NCBI GenBank assembly: GCA_964645655.1
Contig: CAZXZS010000001.1
Location: 310,001-374,000, forward strand
Reading direction: 5' to 3'
Length of the DNA: 64,000 nucleotides
DNA from: JAGOUA01 sp964645655
GTDB taxonomy: Bacteria > Patescibacteriota > Patescibacteriia > 2-12-FULL-60-25
In this document: positions 15,933 to 24,173 of the stretch, piece by piece
Numbering within the stretch: position 1 is the first letter of the stretch
How the letters are laid out: each line of letters begins with the position of its first letter
The notes under the pieces: generated by a model
What the model was told of the DNA's origin: nothing
Database searches by the model: none
What the model saw: only the letters and a program-made list of their open reading frames with translations
Made by a program: the position numbers and the translations under genes

Positions 15933-16087
15933 CCTCACCCACGGGGTGGTGAGGAAAAAGAGGATACTAACCCCACCCGCGTCGCTGCGGCTCGGCGACA
16001 GGGGAGGCCAGGCGCATCCGCGCCAGCCTCCCCGCCCTTAATAACGGCCTGATCAGGACACCTGATCGGGCCATTCCAGGGGACAGT
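15933..16087 (+). repeat. Array of strong hairpins downstream of the DHH-like gene
   Basis: Three consecutive inverted repeats without a gene: CCTCACC/GGTGAGG (15933-15954); GGGGAGGC plus GGCGC pairing with GCGCC plus GCCTCCCC (16001-16033); and a 12-bp stem with one wobble pair (16046-16057 with 16061-16072). They precede a terminator and may form a stable 3' RNA end. Confidence 0.55.
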
Positions 16088-16117
16088 AAAACCGACCACC
16101 GAAGGTCGGTTTTGCTT
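16088..16117. terminator. Bidirectional terminator
   Basis: AAAACCGACC (16088-16097) pairs with GGTCGGTTTT (16104-16113). It lies between the DHH-like unit and the convergent membrane-protein gene. Confidence 0.85.
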
Positions 16118-16146
16118 TTCTGCAAGATCCATCCAAAGACGCCCAG

Positions 16147-17028
16147 CTACCTCCCCGGTAGCGGCCTGAACGTTTCCGGATCCAGGATGGATACGAACGG
16201 CCGCACCTCCACCGACGAGACGTTCTGCGGATGTTCCGGCCACACGAGCGCGACGGTCTGGCTGGCCCCGGCGGCGATGGAGGGCAGGGCGAGCCGGTTG
16301 ATCCCGACGATCTCCCCGCCGCGCCGCAGGAAGGTCAGGAGCTCGACGTTGCGGTACGAGAACCCGGACGGGTTGCGGAGGGTGAACGTGCTTTGCCCGA
16401 GCGTCTTCCCTTCGAGTTCGAGGTTGCTCGTGTAGGTCGGCCGGTCAGCGACGAGGTTCGCGTGCCGCGCCTTGAAGGCCGCGTAGTCGCCCCCGGTCAG
16501 TGCCGGGTCGATCCGTTTCCATTCAACGGACTCGATGGAAAGGGAGGGGGCGCGTAGGGAGGGGCCTTCCCAGCCGAGCTCCGTGAGCGTCCGGGATTCG
16601 TTCGGAAGGAGGGTGGCCGAACGGAGCGGCGTTTCCGTGTTCCCGTCACGGAAGCGGTACCGGATGGTTGCCCACCAGAGGGGGTTTGGATTGTTGGCGG
16701 GGGCGAACAGCTGCTGGCGATTCCCGTCGAGGGGCAGGGCATAGGCGGCGCCAGGTTCCAAGGGAGTGGGCGCGCTGAGCCGCTGCGCCTCTTCCGTGAT
16801 CGCGGTCGTGGCCATGCGGGCGATGAAGCGCTGTTCCTTGGGGTAGGAGAGGGCGTACGCGTCGAACAGCGTCCACAGGCCGTATCCCCACGTCAGGACG
16901 CACCAGCCGATCAGGGCGCCATACCCGAGCGTACGCAGGGTCAGGCGGTTGGTCACCCACCAGCGCGCGGCGGCCAGTTCCTGTTGGCTGTGGCCGCTGC
17001 CGATCCGGTCTGAAGCGTCATAAGGCAT
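16147..17028 (-). CDS. Membrane-anchored hypothetical protein, 293 aa
   Basis: Unrecognised. One transmembrane segment (about residues 33-55, LGYGALIGWCVLTWGYGLW) follows a short cytoplasmic N terminus, and a long extracytoplasmic beta-rich region follows it. The start codon at 17028 lies about 10 nt downstream of the transcription start predicted from the -10 TATACT (17045-17050, minus strand). The longer frame from 17772 runs opposite to gyrB and is rejected. It is divergent from gyrB. Confidence 0.75.
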   Translation of the reverse strand: MPYDASDRIGSGHSQQELAAARWWVTNRLTLRTLGYGALIGWCVLTWGYGLWTLFDAYALSYPKEQRFIARMATTAITEEAQRLSAPTPLEPGAAYALPLDGNRQQLFAPANNPNPLWWATIRYRFRDGNTETPLRSATLLPNESRTLTELGWEGPSLRAPSLSIESVEWKRIDPALTGGDYAAFKARHANLVADRPTYTSNLELEGKTLGQSTFTLRNPSGFSYRNVELLTFLRRGGEIVGINRLALPSIAAGASQTVALVWPEHPQNVSSVEVRPFVSILDPETFRPLPGR

Positions 17029-17163
17029 AGGGGAGATGCTTCGCAGTATAGCAGAGGCGTGGCGGCTTGCCGATCCGTTCATCCGCCCGCGTTTGCCTCG
17101 GATGGCCCCTTGACGCGGCCCTCCCTCTCCGCGTGCGCCTCTGCTAAGGTAAGCCCGAAATCT

Positions 17164-19212
17164 ATGTCCGACAAAGACCTTTCCGCCAAGAAAGCCGCCT
17201 ACGGCGCCGAGCAGATTTCCGTCCTCGAAGGGCTCGAGCCCGTCCGCAAGCGCCCTGGCATGTACATCGGTTCCACGGGACCCGACGGCTTGTTCCATTT
17301 GCTCCGCGAGATCGTCGACAACTCGTTTGACGAAGCCATGGCCGGCCGCTGCGACACGATCACGATCACGCTCCTGCCGAACGATTACGTCTCCGTTTCC
17401 GATAACGGGGCCGGCATTCCCGTGTCCATCCACAAGCAATATGGCGTGTCCGCCCTCGAATTGGTGCTCACCAAGCTGCACGCCGGCGGCAAGTTCGGCG
17501 GGGAAGGCAGCAGCTACAAGATCTCCGGTGGGTTGCACGGCGTGGGCGCCTCCGTCGTCAACGCGCTCTCGGACCATCTCGAGGCCGTCGTCGAGCGTGA
17601 CGGCGAGATGTGGAAGCAAGAATTCGAGCGCGGGATCGCCAAATACAAGGCCAAAAAGATCGGCGCCAGCCGCCGTCACGGGACGACCATCACCTTCAAG
17701 CCGGACGCGACCATCTTCACCCAGGGGACGACCTTCGATTACCAACGCGTCATCGACCACTATCGCCAGCAATGCTACCTCACCAAGGGCATCCGCCTGA
17801 TCGTCGAGGACCAGCGCAACGAGGGGGCGAAGAGCGTCTACGGCTTCTATTTTGAGGGCGGAACGGCTTCATACGTCGGGTTCCTCAACTACAACAAGCA
17901 GCCCAAGCACGAGAACATCTTCTTCATCGAAAAGCAGGATGGCCAGACCGAGGTCTCGATCGGCATCCAATATACCGACGACTACCAGGAAACGCTCTAC
18001 GCCTTCACGAACAACATCATCAACCCGGAAGGCGGCACGCACGTCCAGGGGTTCCGCGCCGCGCTCACCCGCGTCCTCAACGCCTACGCGCGCAACAAGG
18101 GGTTCCTGAAGGAAAAAGAAGATAACCTGTCGGGCGAAGACGTGCGCGAAGGGCTGACGGCCGTCATTTCCGTGCGCTTCCCTGAGCCGCAGTTCGAAGG
18201 GCAGACCAAGGCCAAGCTCGGCACGCCGGAAGTCCGTGGGGCCGTCGAATCGATCATGAGCGAGCATTTCGCCATGTTCCTCGAAGAGCATCCGCGTGAT
18301 GCCGAGGCCATCATCGGCAAGTGCGTGCTCGCCCAGCGTGCCCGCGCCGCCGCCCGCGCCGCCCGTGACACGGTGTTGCGGAAAGGCGCCTTGGAGGGCC
18401 TCACCCTTCCCGGAAAGCTCGCCGACTGCTCTTCCAAGGACCCCGCTTCCAGCGAGCTGTTCATCGTCGAGGGTGACTCCGCCGGCGGGTCCGCCAAGCA
18501 GGGCCGCAACCGCGAGACGCAGGCCATCCTCCCGCTACGTGGGAAGATCCTCAACGTGGAGCGCGCGCGCCTCGACAAGATGCTCGCGAACAACGAGGTC
18601 AAGAACATCCTGATCGCGCTCGGGACCAACATCGGCGAGATGTTCGACCTCTCGAAGCTCCGCTACCACCGCATCGTCATCATGACCGACGCCGACGTGG
18701 ACGGGGCGCACATCCGCACCCTGCTCCTGACCCTGTTCTACCGGTATTTCCCGCAGCTTATCCAGAACGGCCACATCCTCATCGCCCAGCCGCCGCTCTA
18801 CCGCCTCGCTGCCGGCAAGGATGTCCGCTACGTCTACAGCGACGAGGAGCGTGACCGCGTCCTCACGGAATTGCTGAAGGCCAAGGAGGAACGTGCCAAG
18901 AAGCGCGGCAAGAAGGAGGAAAAAGAGGAGGAAGAGGTGACCGAATCCCTGGTGGAAGAGGCCGCCAGCGAAGAAGGGACCAAGAAGGTCGGTGGCATCG
19001 AGATCCAGCGCTACAAGGGTCTCGGCGAAATGAATGCCGACCAGCTGTGGGAGACCACCATGGACCCCGAGACGCGCCTCATGAAGGTCGTGACGGTCGA
19101 CGATGCGGCCCACGCCAACGAGGTGTTCGAGATCCTCATGGGCGCCGACGTCGCCCCGCGCAAGAAATTCATCCAGACGAACGCGAAGAGCGTGCAGAAC
19201 TTGGACGTCTAG
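17164..19212 (+). CDS. gyrB: DNA gyrase subunit B
   Basis: A 682-aa ATPase subunit that introduces negative supercoils with GyrA. GHKL motifs: RKRPGMYIGST near the N terminus and GGLHGVGASVVNAL. TOPRIM: EGDSAGGSAKQGR (from residue 436) and MTDADVDGAHIRTLL. QGRNRETQAILPLRGKILNVE-type sequence favours GyrB over ParE. A highly charged insertion rich in Lys and Glu (about residues 572-610) lies inside the C-terminal region. ATG 17164 is about 14 nt after a TAAGGT -10 box. gyrA is not in the window. Confidence 0.96.
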   Translation: MSDKDLSAKKAAYGAEQISVLEGLEPVRKRPGMYIGSTGPDGLFHLLREIVDNSFDEAMAGRCDTITITLLPNDYVSVSDNGAGIPVSIHKQYGVSALELVLTKLHAGGKFGGEGSSYKISGGLHGVGASVVNALSDHLEAVVERDGEMWKQEFERGIAKYKAKKIGASRRHGTTITFKPDATIFTQGTTFDYQRVIDHYRQQCYLTKGIRLIVEDQRNEGAKSVYGFYFEGGTASYVGFLNYNKQPKHENIFFIEKQDGQTEVSIGIQYTDDYQETLYAFTNNIINPEGGTHVQGFRAALTRVLNAYARNKGFLKEKEDNLSGEDVREGLTAVISVRFPEPQFEGQTKAKLGTPEVRGAVESIMSEHFAMFLEEHPRDAEAIIGKCVLAQRARAAARAARDTVLRKGALEGLTLPGKLADCSSKDPASSELFIVEGDSAGGSAKQGRNRETQAILPLRGKILNVERARLDKMLANNEVKNILIALGTNIGEMFDLSKLRYHRIVIMTDADVDGAHIRTLLLTLFYRYFPQLIQNGHILIAQPPLYRLAAGKDVRYVYSDEERDRVLTELLKAKEERAKKRGKKEEKEEEEVTESLVEEAASEEGTKKVGGIEIQRYKGLGEMNADQLWETTMDPETRLMKVVTVDDAAHANEVFEILMGADVAPRKKFIQTNAKSVQNLDV

Positions 19213-19218
19213 CAGGAC

Positions 19219-19240
19219 GCCGCCTCCGGGCGGTGTTTTG
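19219..19240 (+). terminator. gyrB terminator
   Basis: GCCGCC (19219-19224) pairs with GGCGGT (19229-19234), followed by GTTTTG. Confidence 0.7.
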
Positions 19241-19242
19241 TG

Positions 19243-19268
19243 ATAAAAAAACGACCCGGCTTAGGGGT
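19243..19268 (-). terminator. Terminator of the paralogue pair
   Basis: On the minus strand GACCC pairs with GGGTC, followed by a run of seven T. It overlaps the end of the 19261 gene. Confidence 0.65.
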
Positions 19269-19710
19269 CAGGGTACTCCTGTAGCACCGTGACGAAGGGG
19301 TAACGCACCGGGCCGTACGCATATCCTCGCAGGACGTCGCGCATGCCCCGGTACTCCTCGTCGTAGCCGCTGTTGAAGCTGAAGCGGTTCGCCCACCACC
19401 AGTAGCGGAACCCGCCCAAGGCGACGAAGGCCCGGTAATGCTCGGGCACGAAGCGCACCAGCCGGCAGTTGAAGCTCCGTGCCGACGAGCTGAGGCAGAC
19501 GCGCAGGGGGCGCGTGTCGACGATGGCGGCCTGCACCCAGGGCGCGGTGAGGTAGAAGCCCCCGCGGTTGTCGAGGCGGAGCGTGCCCGTCACCGGGTTC
19601 CAGACGATCGCGACCTCGTAGGCCTCGATCGAGTGGACACAGAGGGCATAGAAGGCGGCCAAGGCGACGGCCAGCCCGCCCCCAAGGAGGAGAGGGGCGC
19701 GTGACCTCAT
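19261..19710 (-). CDS. Membrane-anchored protein, second of a paralogue pair
   Basis: A 149-aa protein with one N-terminal transmembrane segment (about residues 5-24). The body aligns with the upstream neighbour: EAYEVAIVWNPVTGTLRL against ENYELGYIYSWRTGRITR, and DTRPLRVCLSSSARSFNCRL against DLRPMQVCINANNRTLNCKL. Two Cys are conserved between the two. Start ATG 19710 overlaps a TGA in the frame-corrected upstream gene as ATGA, a typical sign of translational coupling. The longer frame from 19878 is an artefact of the upstream frameshift. Function unknown; extracytoplasmic, possibly SPFH-like (weak). Confidence 0.75.
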   Translation of the reverse strand: MRSRAPLLLGGGLAVALAAFYALCVHSIEAYEVAIVWNPVTGTLRLDNRGGFYLTAPWVQAAIVDTRPLRVCLSSSARSFNCRLVRFVPEHYRAFVALGGFRYWWWANRFSFNSGYDEEYRGMRDVLRGYAYGPVRYPFVTVLQEYPDP

Positions 19711-19777
19711 CGGTCCGCCGCGACTCCCGCATCCGCCGTCGCGCCCGGCAGCGCCGCGCCCGTCGCCTCGAGCTGGC

Positions 19778-20215
19778 TCACGACCGTAAGGAACGGGTAG
19801 AGGTCCGTCCCGAGCCCTCGTAGGCGTAGCTGAGGAGGATACCGCGTAGCCGTTCCTGGTCGTAGTCAGCGCGCCCATGCATGGCCAGGAAGGCCTCGAG
19901 GCCCGTCGGGTTGAACTGCACGAGCTTGCAGTTCAGGGTTCGGTTGTTCGCGTTGATGCAGACCTGCATCGGCCGGAGGTCGATGGTGTGGACGCTGTTG
20001 AAGATGGGGGTCGAGGACACGTACCCCGGGTGGGCGACGCGGGTGATCCGCCCCGTCCGCCAGCTGTAGATGTAGCCGAGCTCGTAGTTCTCGACGGTGT
20101 CGATCCAGCCCACGCGATAGACGATCAGGCTGAGCAGCCCGACGACCACGAGGGCGGCGGCCACCTTGAGCAGCCCATAGAAGGCCTGCGCGGCGACGAT
20201 GCTGAGGTTTTTCAT
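19778..20215 (-). CDS. Membrane-anchored paralogue with an apparent C-terminal frameshift
   Basis: As read, 145 aa with an N-terminal transmembrane segment (about residues 14-34). Residues up to LLSYAYEG match the downstream paralogue; the following STRSLRS tail does not. In the -1 frame the sequence continues as LYPFLTVVSQLEATG, matching RYPFVTVLQEY of the paralogue, and ends at TGA 19707-19709 that overlaps the next ATG. A single missing base near 19811-19819 (within CGAGCCCTCG on the plus strand) would explain this. Either the gene is damaged or the assembly has an indel. Confidence 0.72.
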   Translation of the reverse strand: MKNLSIVAAQAFYGLLKVAAALVVVGLLSLIVYRVGWIDTVENYELGYIYSWRTGRITRVAHPGYVSSTPIFNSVHTIDLRPMQVCINANNRTLNCKLVQFNPTGLEAFLAMHGRADYDQERLRGILLSYAYEGSGRTSTRSLRS

Positions 20216-20332
20216 GACGTACCGTCCCTTTCCGTTCCCGCGCCAATCGCGGGAAACGCCGCATTCTTACATACCTCGCCGGCCCCGTCAAGGGCTTTTG
20301 CCCCCTCCGTAGATCCGTGTTACCTTGGCCAT

Positions 20333-20674
20333 ATGGAGGCAAAAGACGTCCTGCAGCGCTGTCCGCTGTGTCACGAATCGTACCAGGCGAGCGCTGTTTT
20401 TGCGCTCGATGGGCGGTCGCGCAAGGTCTACCATTGCTATTGCCACGCCTGCAAGCGGGCCATGTTGGCGGTCCTGTTCGAGGCGTCCGGCTGGCTCAGT
20501 TCGGTCGGTATGCTGACCGAATTCACCGCCGCCGAGGCCCGCCAGGCGGCCCGGATGGGTCCGGTCGACGGGGACGCCTGCCTGCAGGCCCACCGCTGTT
20601 TTCAGGAGGGGAGCCGGGAGTTTTGCGCTTTTTTGCAAAAACAGGCGGAAAAACCCTCCTCCTTCCGCTCTTGA
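20333..20674 (+). CDS. Small zinc-ribbon protein, 113 aa
   Basis: Unrecognised but likely zinc-binding: CPLCHESY near the N terminus and CYCHACKRAM at about residues 35-44 give two CxxC knuckles. No membrane segment is present. The promoter has -35 TTGCCC (20298-20303), a 17-nt spacer and -10 TACCTT (20321-20326). That places the transcription start on the A of ATG 20333, so the mRNA is leaderless. It is divergent from the paralogue pair and precedes the bL25 gene. Confidence 0.72.
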   Translation: MEAKDVLQRCPLCHESYQASAVFALDGRSRKVYHCYCHACKRAMLAVLFEASGWLSSVGMLTEFTAAEARQAARMGPVDGDACLQAHRCFQEGSREFCAFLQKQAEKPSSFRS

Positions 20675-20699
20675 CGGACCCGGGATTTTCCTCTAACCT
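20671..20699 (+). promoter_or_regulatory. rplY promoter
   Basis: -35 TTGACG (20671-20676), 17-nt spacer, -10 TAACCT (20694-20699). It gives a short leader of about 15 nt before ATG 20721. Confidence 0.72.
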
Positions 20700-20720
20700 A
20701 ACGGCACTTTCCGCATTTGT

Positions 20721-21401
20721 ATGAACTACACGTTATCTGCCACCAAGCGCACCAGCATGGGCAAGCGCTCCAAGGATGAGCTCGCGAACATGCGCATCCC
20801 GGGCGTCCTGTATGGACAAGGGATCGAATCCCAAGCCGTCTCGTTTCCGAAGACGGAGTTTTCCCGCGTCTATGCCGCCGCCGGCACCTCGAGCCTCGTC
20901 GAGGTCACGGTCGAAGGTTCCACCCCGGTGAAGGCCGTCATCAAGGCGGTCCAGGTCGACCCCCTCACCATGGCCCCCATGCACATCGACCTCTACCAGG
21001 TCCGCATGGACAAGGCGATGACCGTCAAGGTCCCGCTCAAGTTCGTTGGGGAATCCGCCGCCGTCAAGGTGTTGGCCGGAACCCTGATCAAGTCCATCGA
21101 CGAAGTCACGGTCGAATGTCTGCCGGCCGACCTTCCGCATGAGATCGAGGTCGATCTCTCGAAGCTCGCCACGTTCGAGGACGCGATCACCATCGGCACG
21201 CTGTCGTTGCCTAAGGGCGTTGCGGTGCAAGGCGATGCGAACGCGACGATCGCGACCGTTGCCGCCCCGCTCACCGAAGAGCAGCTCAAGAAGCTCGAGG
21301 AATCCTCCGTGGGCGACGTCACGGCCGTCAAGAGCGACGCCGACGAGAAGCGCGCCGCCAAGGAAGCGGCCACCAAGGAAGCCGAAGCCGCCAAGAAATA
21401 A
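20721..21401 (+). CDS. rplY: Large ribosomal subunit protein bL25, long (Ctc/TL5) form
   Basis: A 226-aa protein that binds 5S rRNA. The N-terminal L25 domain (VLYGQGIESQAVS) is followed by the TL5/Ctc beta domain (HIDLYQVRMDKAMTVKVPL) and a charged, Lys/Glu/Ala-rich tail. The long form is related to general stress protein Ctc. A terminator at 21415-21441 closes the unit. Confidence 0.93.
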   Translation: MNYTLSATKRTSMGKRSKDELANMRIPGVLYGQGIESQAVSFPKTEFSRVYAAAGTSSLVEVTVEGSTPVKAVIKAVQVDPLTMAPMHIDLYQVRMDKAMTVKVPLKFVGESAAVKVLAGTLIKSIDEVTVECLPADLPHEIEVDLSKLATFEDAITIGTLSLPKGVAVQGDANATIATVAAPLTEEQLKKLEESSVGDVTAVKSDADEKRAAKEAATKEAEAAKK

Positions 21402-21414
21402 CCGACCGACAACG

Positions 21415-21441
21415 AAAGGCGCCCCCCTTGGGGCGCCTTTT
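21415..21441 (+). terminator. rplY terminator
   Basis: AAAGGCGCCCC pairs with GGGGCGCCTTT around CCTT, followed by T residues. Confidence 0.85.
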
Positions 21442-21513
21442 GCGTTTTTGAGTCCGTTCTGCGCATATTGACGCCTCATGGCGGGCCGGATCGGGTTCGT
21501 CTATACTGGGCTC

Positions 21514-22605
21514 ATGCGTTCCCATCCTTCCGGTTCCAGATCGTCCGCGCGACATCGCCTCATCCTGCTTGGGGTTGGCGGCGTCCTTGTGGCAGGCGTG
21601 TTGGGCGTCCTGATCCACGCGATCCTCACGGGCCGTACGCGGGAATTTTCCGCGGGCGACACCGCTACGTCCACGGTGCCGGACGTGGCGGGACCGTCGA
21701 CGTCCACGGTCGAGCTCGTCCCGCGTCGGTTGGATGGGGTACCCGTGGCCCCATCGGCGGCAGCCTTGCGCCCGTGGGGATTCATGGTCGACATCCAGAG
21801 CGATGCGCGTCCGGCGGAAGGGCTGGCCGATGCCTCCGTCGTGATCGAGGCGCCCGTCGAGGGTGGGATCACGCGGCTCCTGGCCCTGTTCGATCCCATG
21901 ACGACGACGACCCGCATCGGGGCCGTCCGCAGCGCCCGGCCGTATTTCGTCGACTGGGCAGGGGCGTGGCGGGCCGTGTTCGCGCACGTCGGGGGGAGTC
22001 CCGAGGCCTTGGATCGCTTGGCGCGCACGCCCAGCAGCACGGTCCACGACGTCAACGAGATGACGCGCGCCGCCAATGCCTTCCGTCGTGATCCGGCCCG
22101 GGTGGCTCCGCACCAGGTGTTTACGACCCCAGAGCGGTTCGGCGGGTTCCTGGGGGCGGTGGCGACATCGACGGTGGCATTTTCGCCGTGGCGGTATACC
22201 GATGACGCGATCCCGACGTCGACGGTGGCGGCGGTCGCGCCGCGGATCCCGTATGGCGGCTCGTATACGGTCCGCTGGGCCTACGAGCCCGACCGGAACG
22301 CCTATCGCCGCATCCAAAGCGGGCGGGCGTTGTCCTCTCAGCCGATCTATGCGACGAACGTGGTCGTGATCAAGACCGACAGCGAGGTGTTGGATGACGC
22401 TGGCCGCCTGCGGGTGCGGACGACGGGTGGCGGGGAGGCGGTCGTCTATCGCGACGGCAAGAAGCTCGTCGGCCGTTGGCGCCGGGCCACGGGGGACGCG
22501 ATGGCCTTCACCGGGACGGATGGGGTGGACCTGAATTTACGGGCCGGCAATACCTGGATCGAGGTGACGACGGATGATCGCGTGTTCGCGGGGTTGGACT
22601 TGTAG
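21514..22605 (+). CDS. DUF3048-domain lipoprotein/membrane protein (YerB-like)
   Basis: A 363-aa protein with an N-terminal transmembrane segment (about residues 17-38), then a Ser/Thr-rich linker and a DUF3048 domain. Family signatures are VDIQSDARPAEGLADASVV, APVEGGITRLLALF and RIGAVRSARPYFVDWA, then VFAHVGGSPEAL. Function of the family is unknown; it is exported and common in Gram-positives and CPR. Its -10 TATACT (21502-21507) ends 7 nt before ATG 21514, so the mRNA is probably leaderless. Confidence 0.88.
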   Translation: MRSHPSGSRSSARHRLILLGVGGVLVAGVLGVLIHAILTGRTREFSAGDTATSTVPDVAGPSTSTVELVPRRLDGVPVAPSAAALRPWGFMVDIQSDARPAEGLADASVVIEAPVEGGITRLLALFDPMTTTTRIGAVRSARPYFVDWAGAWRAVFAHVGGSPEALDRLARTPSSTVHDVNEMTRAANAFRRDPARVAPHQVFTTPERFGGFLGAVATSTVAFSPWRYTDDAIPTSTVAAVAPRIPYGGSYTVRWAYEPDRNAYRRIQSGRALSSQPIYATNVVVIKTDSEVLDDAGRLRVRTTGGGEAVVYRDGKKLVGRWRRATGDAMAFTGTDGVDLNLRAGNTWIEVTTDDRVFAGLDL

Positions 22606-22638
22606 GGGGTTCCTGGGATTACTCTTTTTCCTGATAGT

Positions 22639-23025
22639 ATGACGCGTGATAAGGTGATCTTTTGGGTGACGACGGGGCTCATTTTTCTCTTCCAGGGCGT
22701 GCTTGAGGTGATGTTTGCCGCCACGGGGATGGCACAAGCGGGCATCCGCGCCTTGGGGTATCCCGACTATTTCGCCGTCATGCTCGTGGCCTTCAAGGTC
22801 CTGGGCGTGTTGGCGCTCGTGATCCCGGCCGTGCCGGCGCGGGTGAAGGAGTGGGCCTATGCGGGGTTCGGCATCGATTTCATCGCGGCGTTCGTGAGCA
22901 TCATCGCGGTCTATGGGGTTCGTGGCGAAGCGGTGTTGCCGGTCGTGTTCATGGGGCTCTTGGTGGGGTCGTATTGGTCGTACCATCGGCTGCGAACGAA
23001 AGGGGCTGGGCCATCGAAGGGCTGA
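22639..23025 (+). CDS. DoxX-like four-helix membrane protein
   Basis: A 128-aa protein with four hydrophobic helices (about residues 8-28, 45-63, 72-91 and 96-114). Features such as FKVLGVLALVIP and WAYAGFGIDFIAAFVS are typical of the DoxX_2 family. Function is not established; family members are linked to quinone or redox chemistry in some organisms. It follows the DUF3048 gene by 33 nt and may be co-transcribed. Confidence 0.75.
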   Translation: MTRDKVIFWVTTGLIFLFQGVLEVMFAATGMAQAGIRALGYPDYFAVMLVAFKVLGVLALVIPAVPARVKEWAYAGFGIDFIAAFVSIIAVYGVRGEAVLPVVFMGLLVGSYWSYHRLRTKGAGPSKG

Positions 23026-23057
23026 TGAATGAGCGCTCACAGCCTCCGTGCCTTAGC

Positions 23058-23085
23058 AAAAAACTCGCCTGGAAAGCGAGTTTTT
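23058..23085. terminator. Bidirectional terminator between the DoxX-like gene and tRNA-Val
   Basis: ACTCGC pairs with GCGAGT, with A and T tracts on either side. Confidence 0.85.
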
Positions 23086-23088
23086 GCA

Positions 23089-23165
23089 TGGTGGACGTTG
23101 CTGGGATCGAACCAGCGACCTTTCGAATGTGAATCGAACGCTCTAACCAGCTGAGCTAAACGTCC
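23089..23165 (-). tRNA. tRNA-Val (anticodon CAC), CCA encoded
   Basis: Read on the minus strand it folds into a full cloverleaf: acceptor GGACGTT/AACGTCC, D arm GCTC/GAGC, anticodon stem TTCGA/TCGAA with loop TTCACAT (anticodon CAC), variable loop AGGTC, and T arm GCTGG/CCAGC with loop TTCGATC. ACCA follows the acceptor, so the 3' CCA is encoded. The anticodon reads the GUG valine codon. A terminator lies immediately downstream. Confidence 0.95.
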
Positions 23166-23200
23166 GGAAAGCCCCCCGAGCATAGCCAACGGGTCGGGGT

Positions 23201-23229
23201 TTGGCAAGTTCCTGGGGGGTCGGTATGCT
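23201..23229 (+). promoter_or_regulatory. prmC promoter, leaderless
   Basis: -35 TTGGCA (23201-23206), 17-nt spacer, -10 TATGCT (23224-23229). The -10 ends 7 nt before ATG 23236. Confidence 0.7.
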
Positions 23230-23235
23230 CCGTCC

Positions 23236-24120
23236 ATGACACGTTTGACGCTCTCCGTTCGGCTGCGAGAAACGGAGCTTATTTTGGGGAAGAACCTGCC
23301 GACGGAGGCCGTTCGTTTGGCGAGCCGCGAGCTATGGGCTTGGTTGCTTGGGGAATCTCCCGCCTGGGTAGCGAGCCATGAGGCGGACATCCTTTCGGCG
23401 CGCGCGGACCGACGGTTCTTGCGGCTACGGGCGCGATTGGAAGCGGGCGAGCCGCTGGCATACGTCATCGGATCCGCTCCGTTCCGCGGGCAGGCGTTTC
23501 GGGTGTCGCGGGCGACGCTCATCCCGCGTCCGGAAACGGAAGAGCTCGTGGAGCTGGCCCTCGCGTCGCCGGGCGAGACCTTGTTTGTCGATATCGGGAC
23601 GGGTTCCGGGTGCATTGGCGTGAGCTTGGCGTTGGCGCGTGGGGCGAGGCAAGTGATCTTGACCGATCGGAGCCGGCGCGCGTTGTCGGTGGCGGAGGAG
23701 AATGCCCGTCGCCTGCTGGCGCAGGACGCCGATCGCCTCACGCGCTTGCAGGGATCGCTCTTTTTCCGTGAGCTGCAGCGGGAGGTCTTGAGGCGTGCGC
23801 CGAAACGGTTGGCGATCGTCGCGAACTTGCCGTACCTACCGTTGTCGGACCGGAAGACCCTGGCGCGTGGCGTGACGGCGTTTGAGCCGTCGTTGGCCTT
23901 GTATGGCGGTCTGCACGGGGATGAGCTGGTGCGGCGCCTGTTAAAGCAGGTGGAGCGGTTTCAGCGGGCGCATCCGATGACGCCGATCAGCCTGTTTTTG
24001 GAGATCGATCCGCCGCAGGCGAACGCGCTTTTGGGAGAAGCCGTGACGGTATTTCCGGACCGTGCCCCTGAAATCGTGCGCGATGGGTTTGGGCGGGAGC
24101 GGTTTTTGGTAATGCGGTAA
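23236..24120 (+). CDS. prmC: Release factor glutamine methyltransferase PrmC (HemK)
   Basis: A 294-aa SAM-dependent enzyme that methylates the GGQ glutamine of release factors. The SAM site VDIGTGSGCIGVSLAL is at about 127-142. The catalytic NPPY motif reads NLPY in IVANLPYLPLSD, with Leu replacing the first Pro. The PRPETEELVELAL region before the SAM site is typical of the family. Length is normal. Its release-factor substrates are not in the window. Confidence 0.9.
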   Translation: MTRLTLSVRLRETELILGKNLPTEAVRLASRELWAWLLGESPAWVASHEADILSARADRRFLRLRARLEAGEPLAYVIGSAPFRGQAFRVSRATLIPRPETEELVELALASPGETLFVDIGTGSGCIGVSLALARGARQVILTDRSRRALSVAEENARRLLAQDADRLTRLQGSLFFRELQREVLRRAPKRLAIVANLPYLPLSDRKTLARGVTAFEPSLALYGGLHGDELVRRLLKQVERFQRAHPMTPISLFLEIDPPQANALLGEAVTVFPDRAPEIVRDGFGRERFLVMR

Positions 24121-24173
24121 AAAAAGACCGCCATAGGGGGCGATGAGGGGACGCTCGACGGACCGACGACGGG

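Noticed and set aside
16147..17772. Full-length 541-aa minus-strand frame
   Set aside because: Its N-terminal half lies opposite gyrB. The real start at 17028 has its own -10 box.
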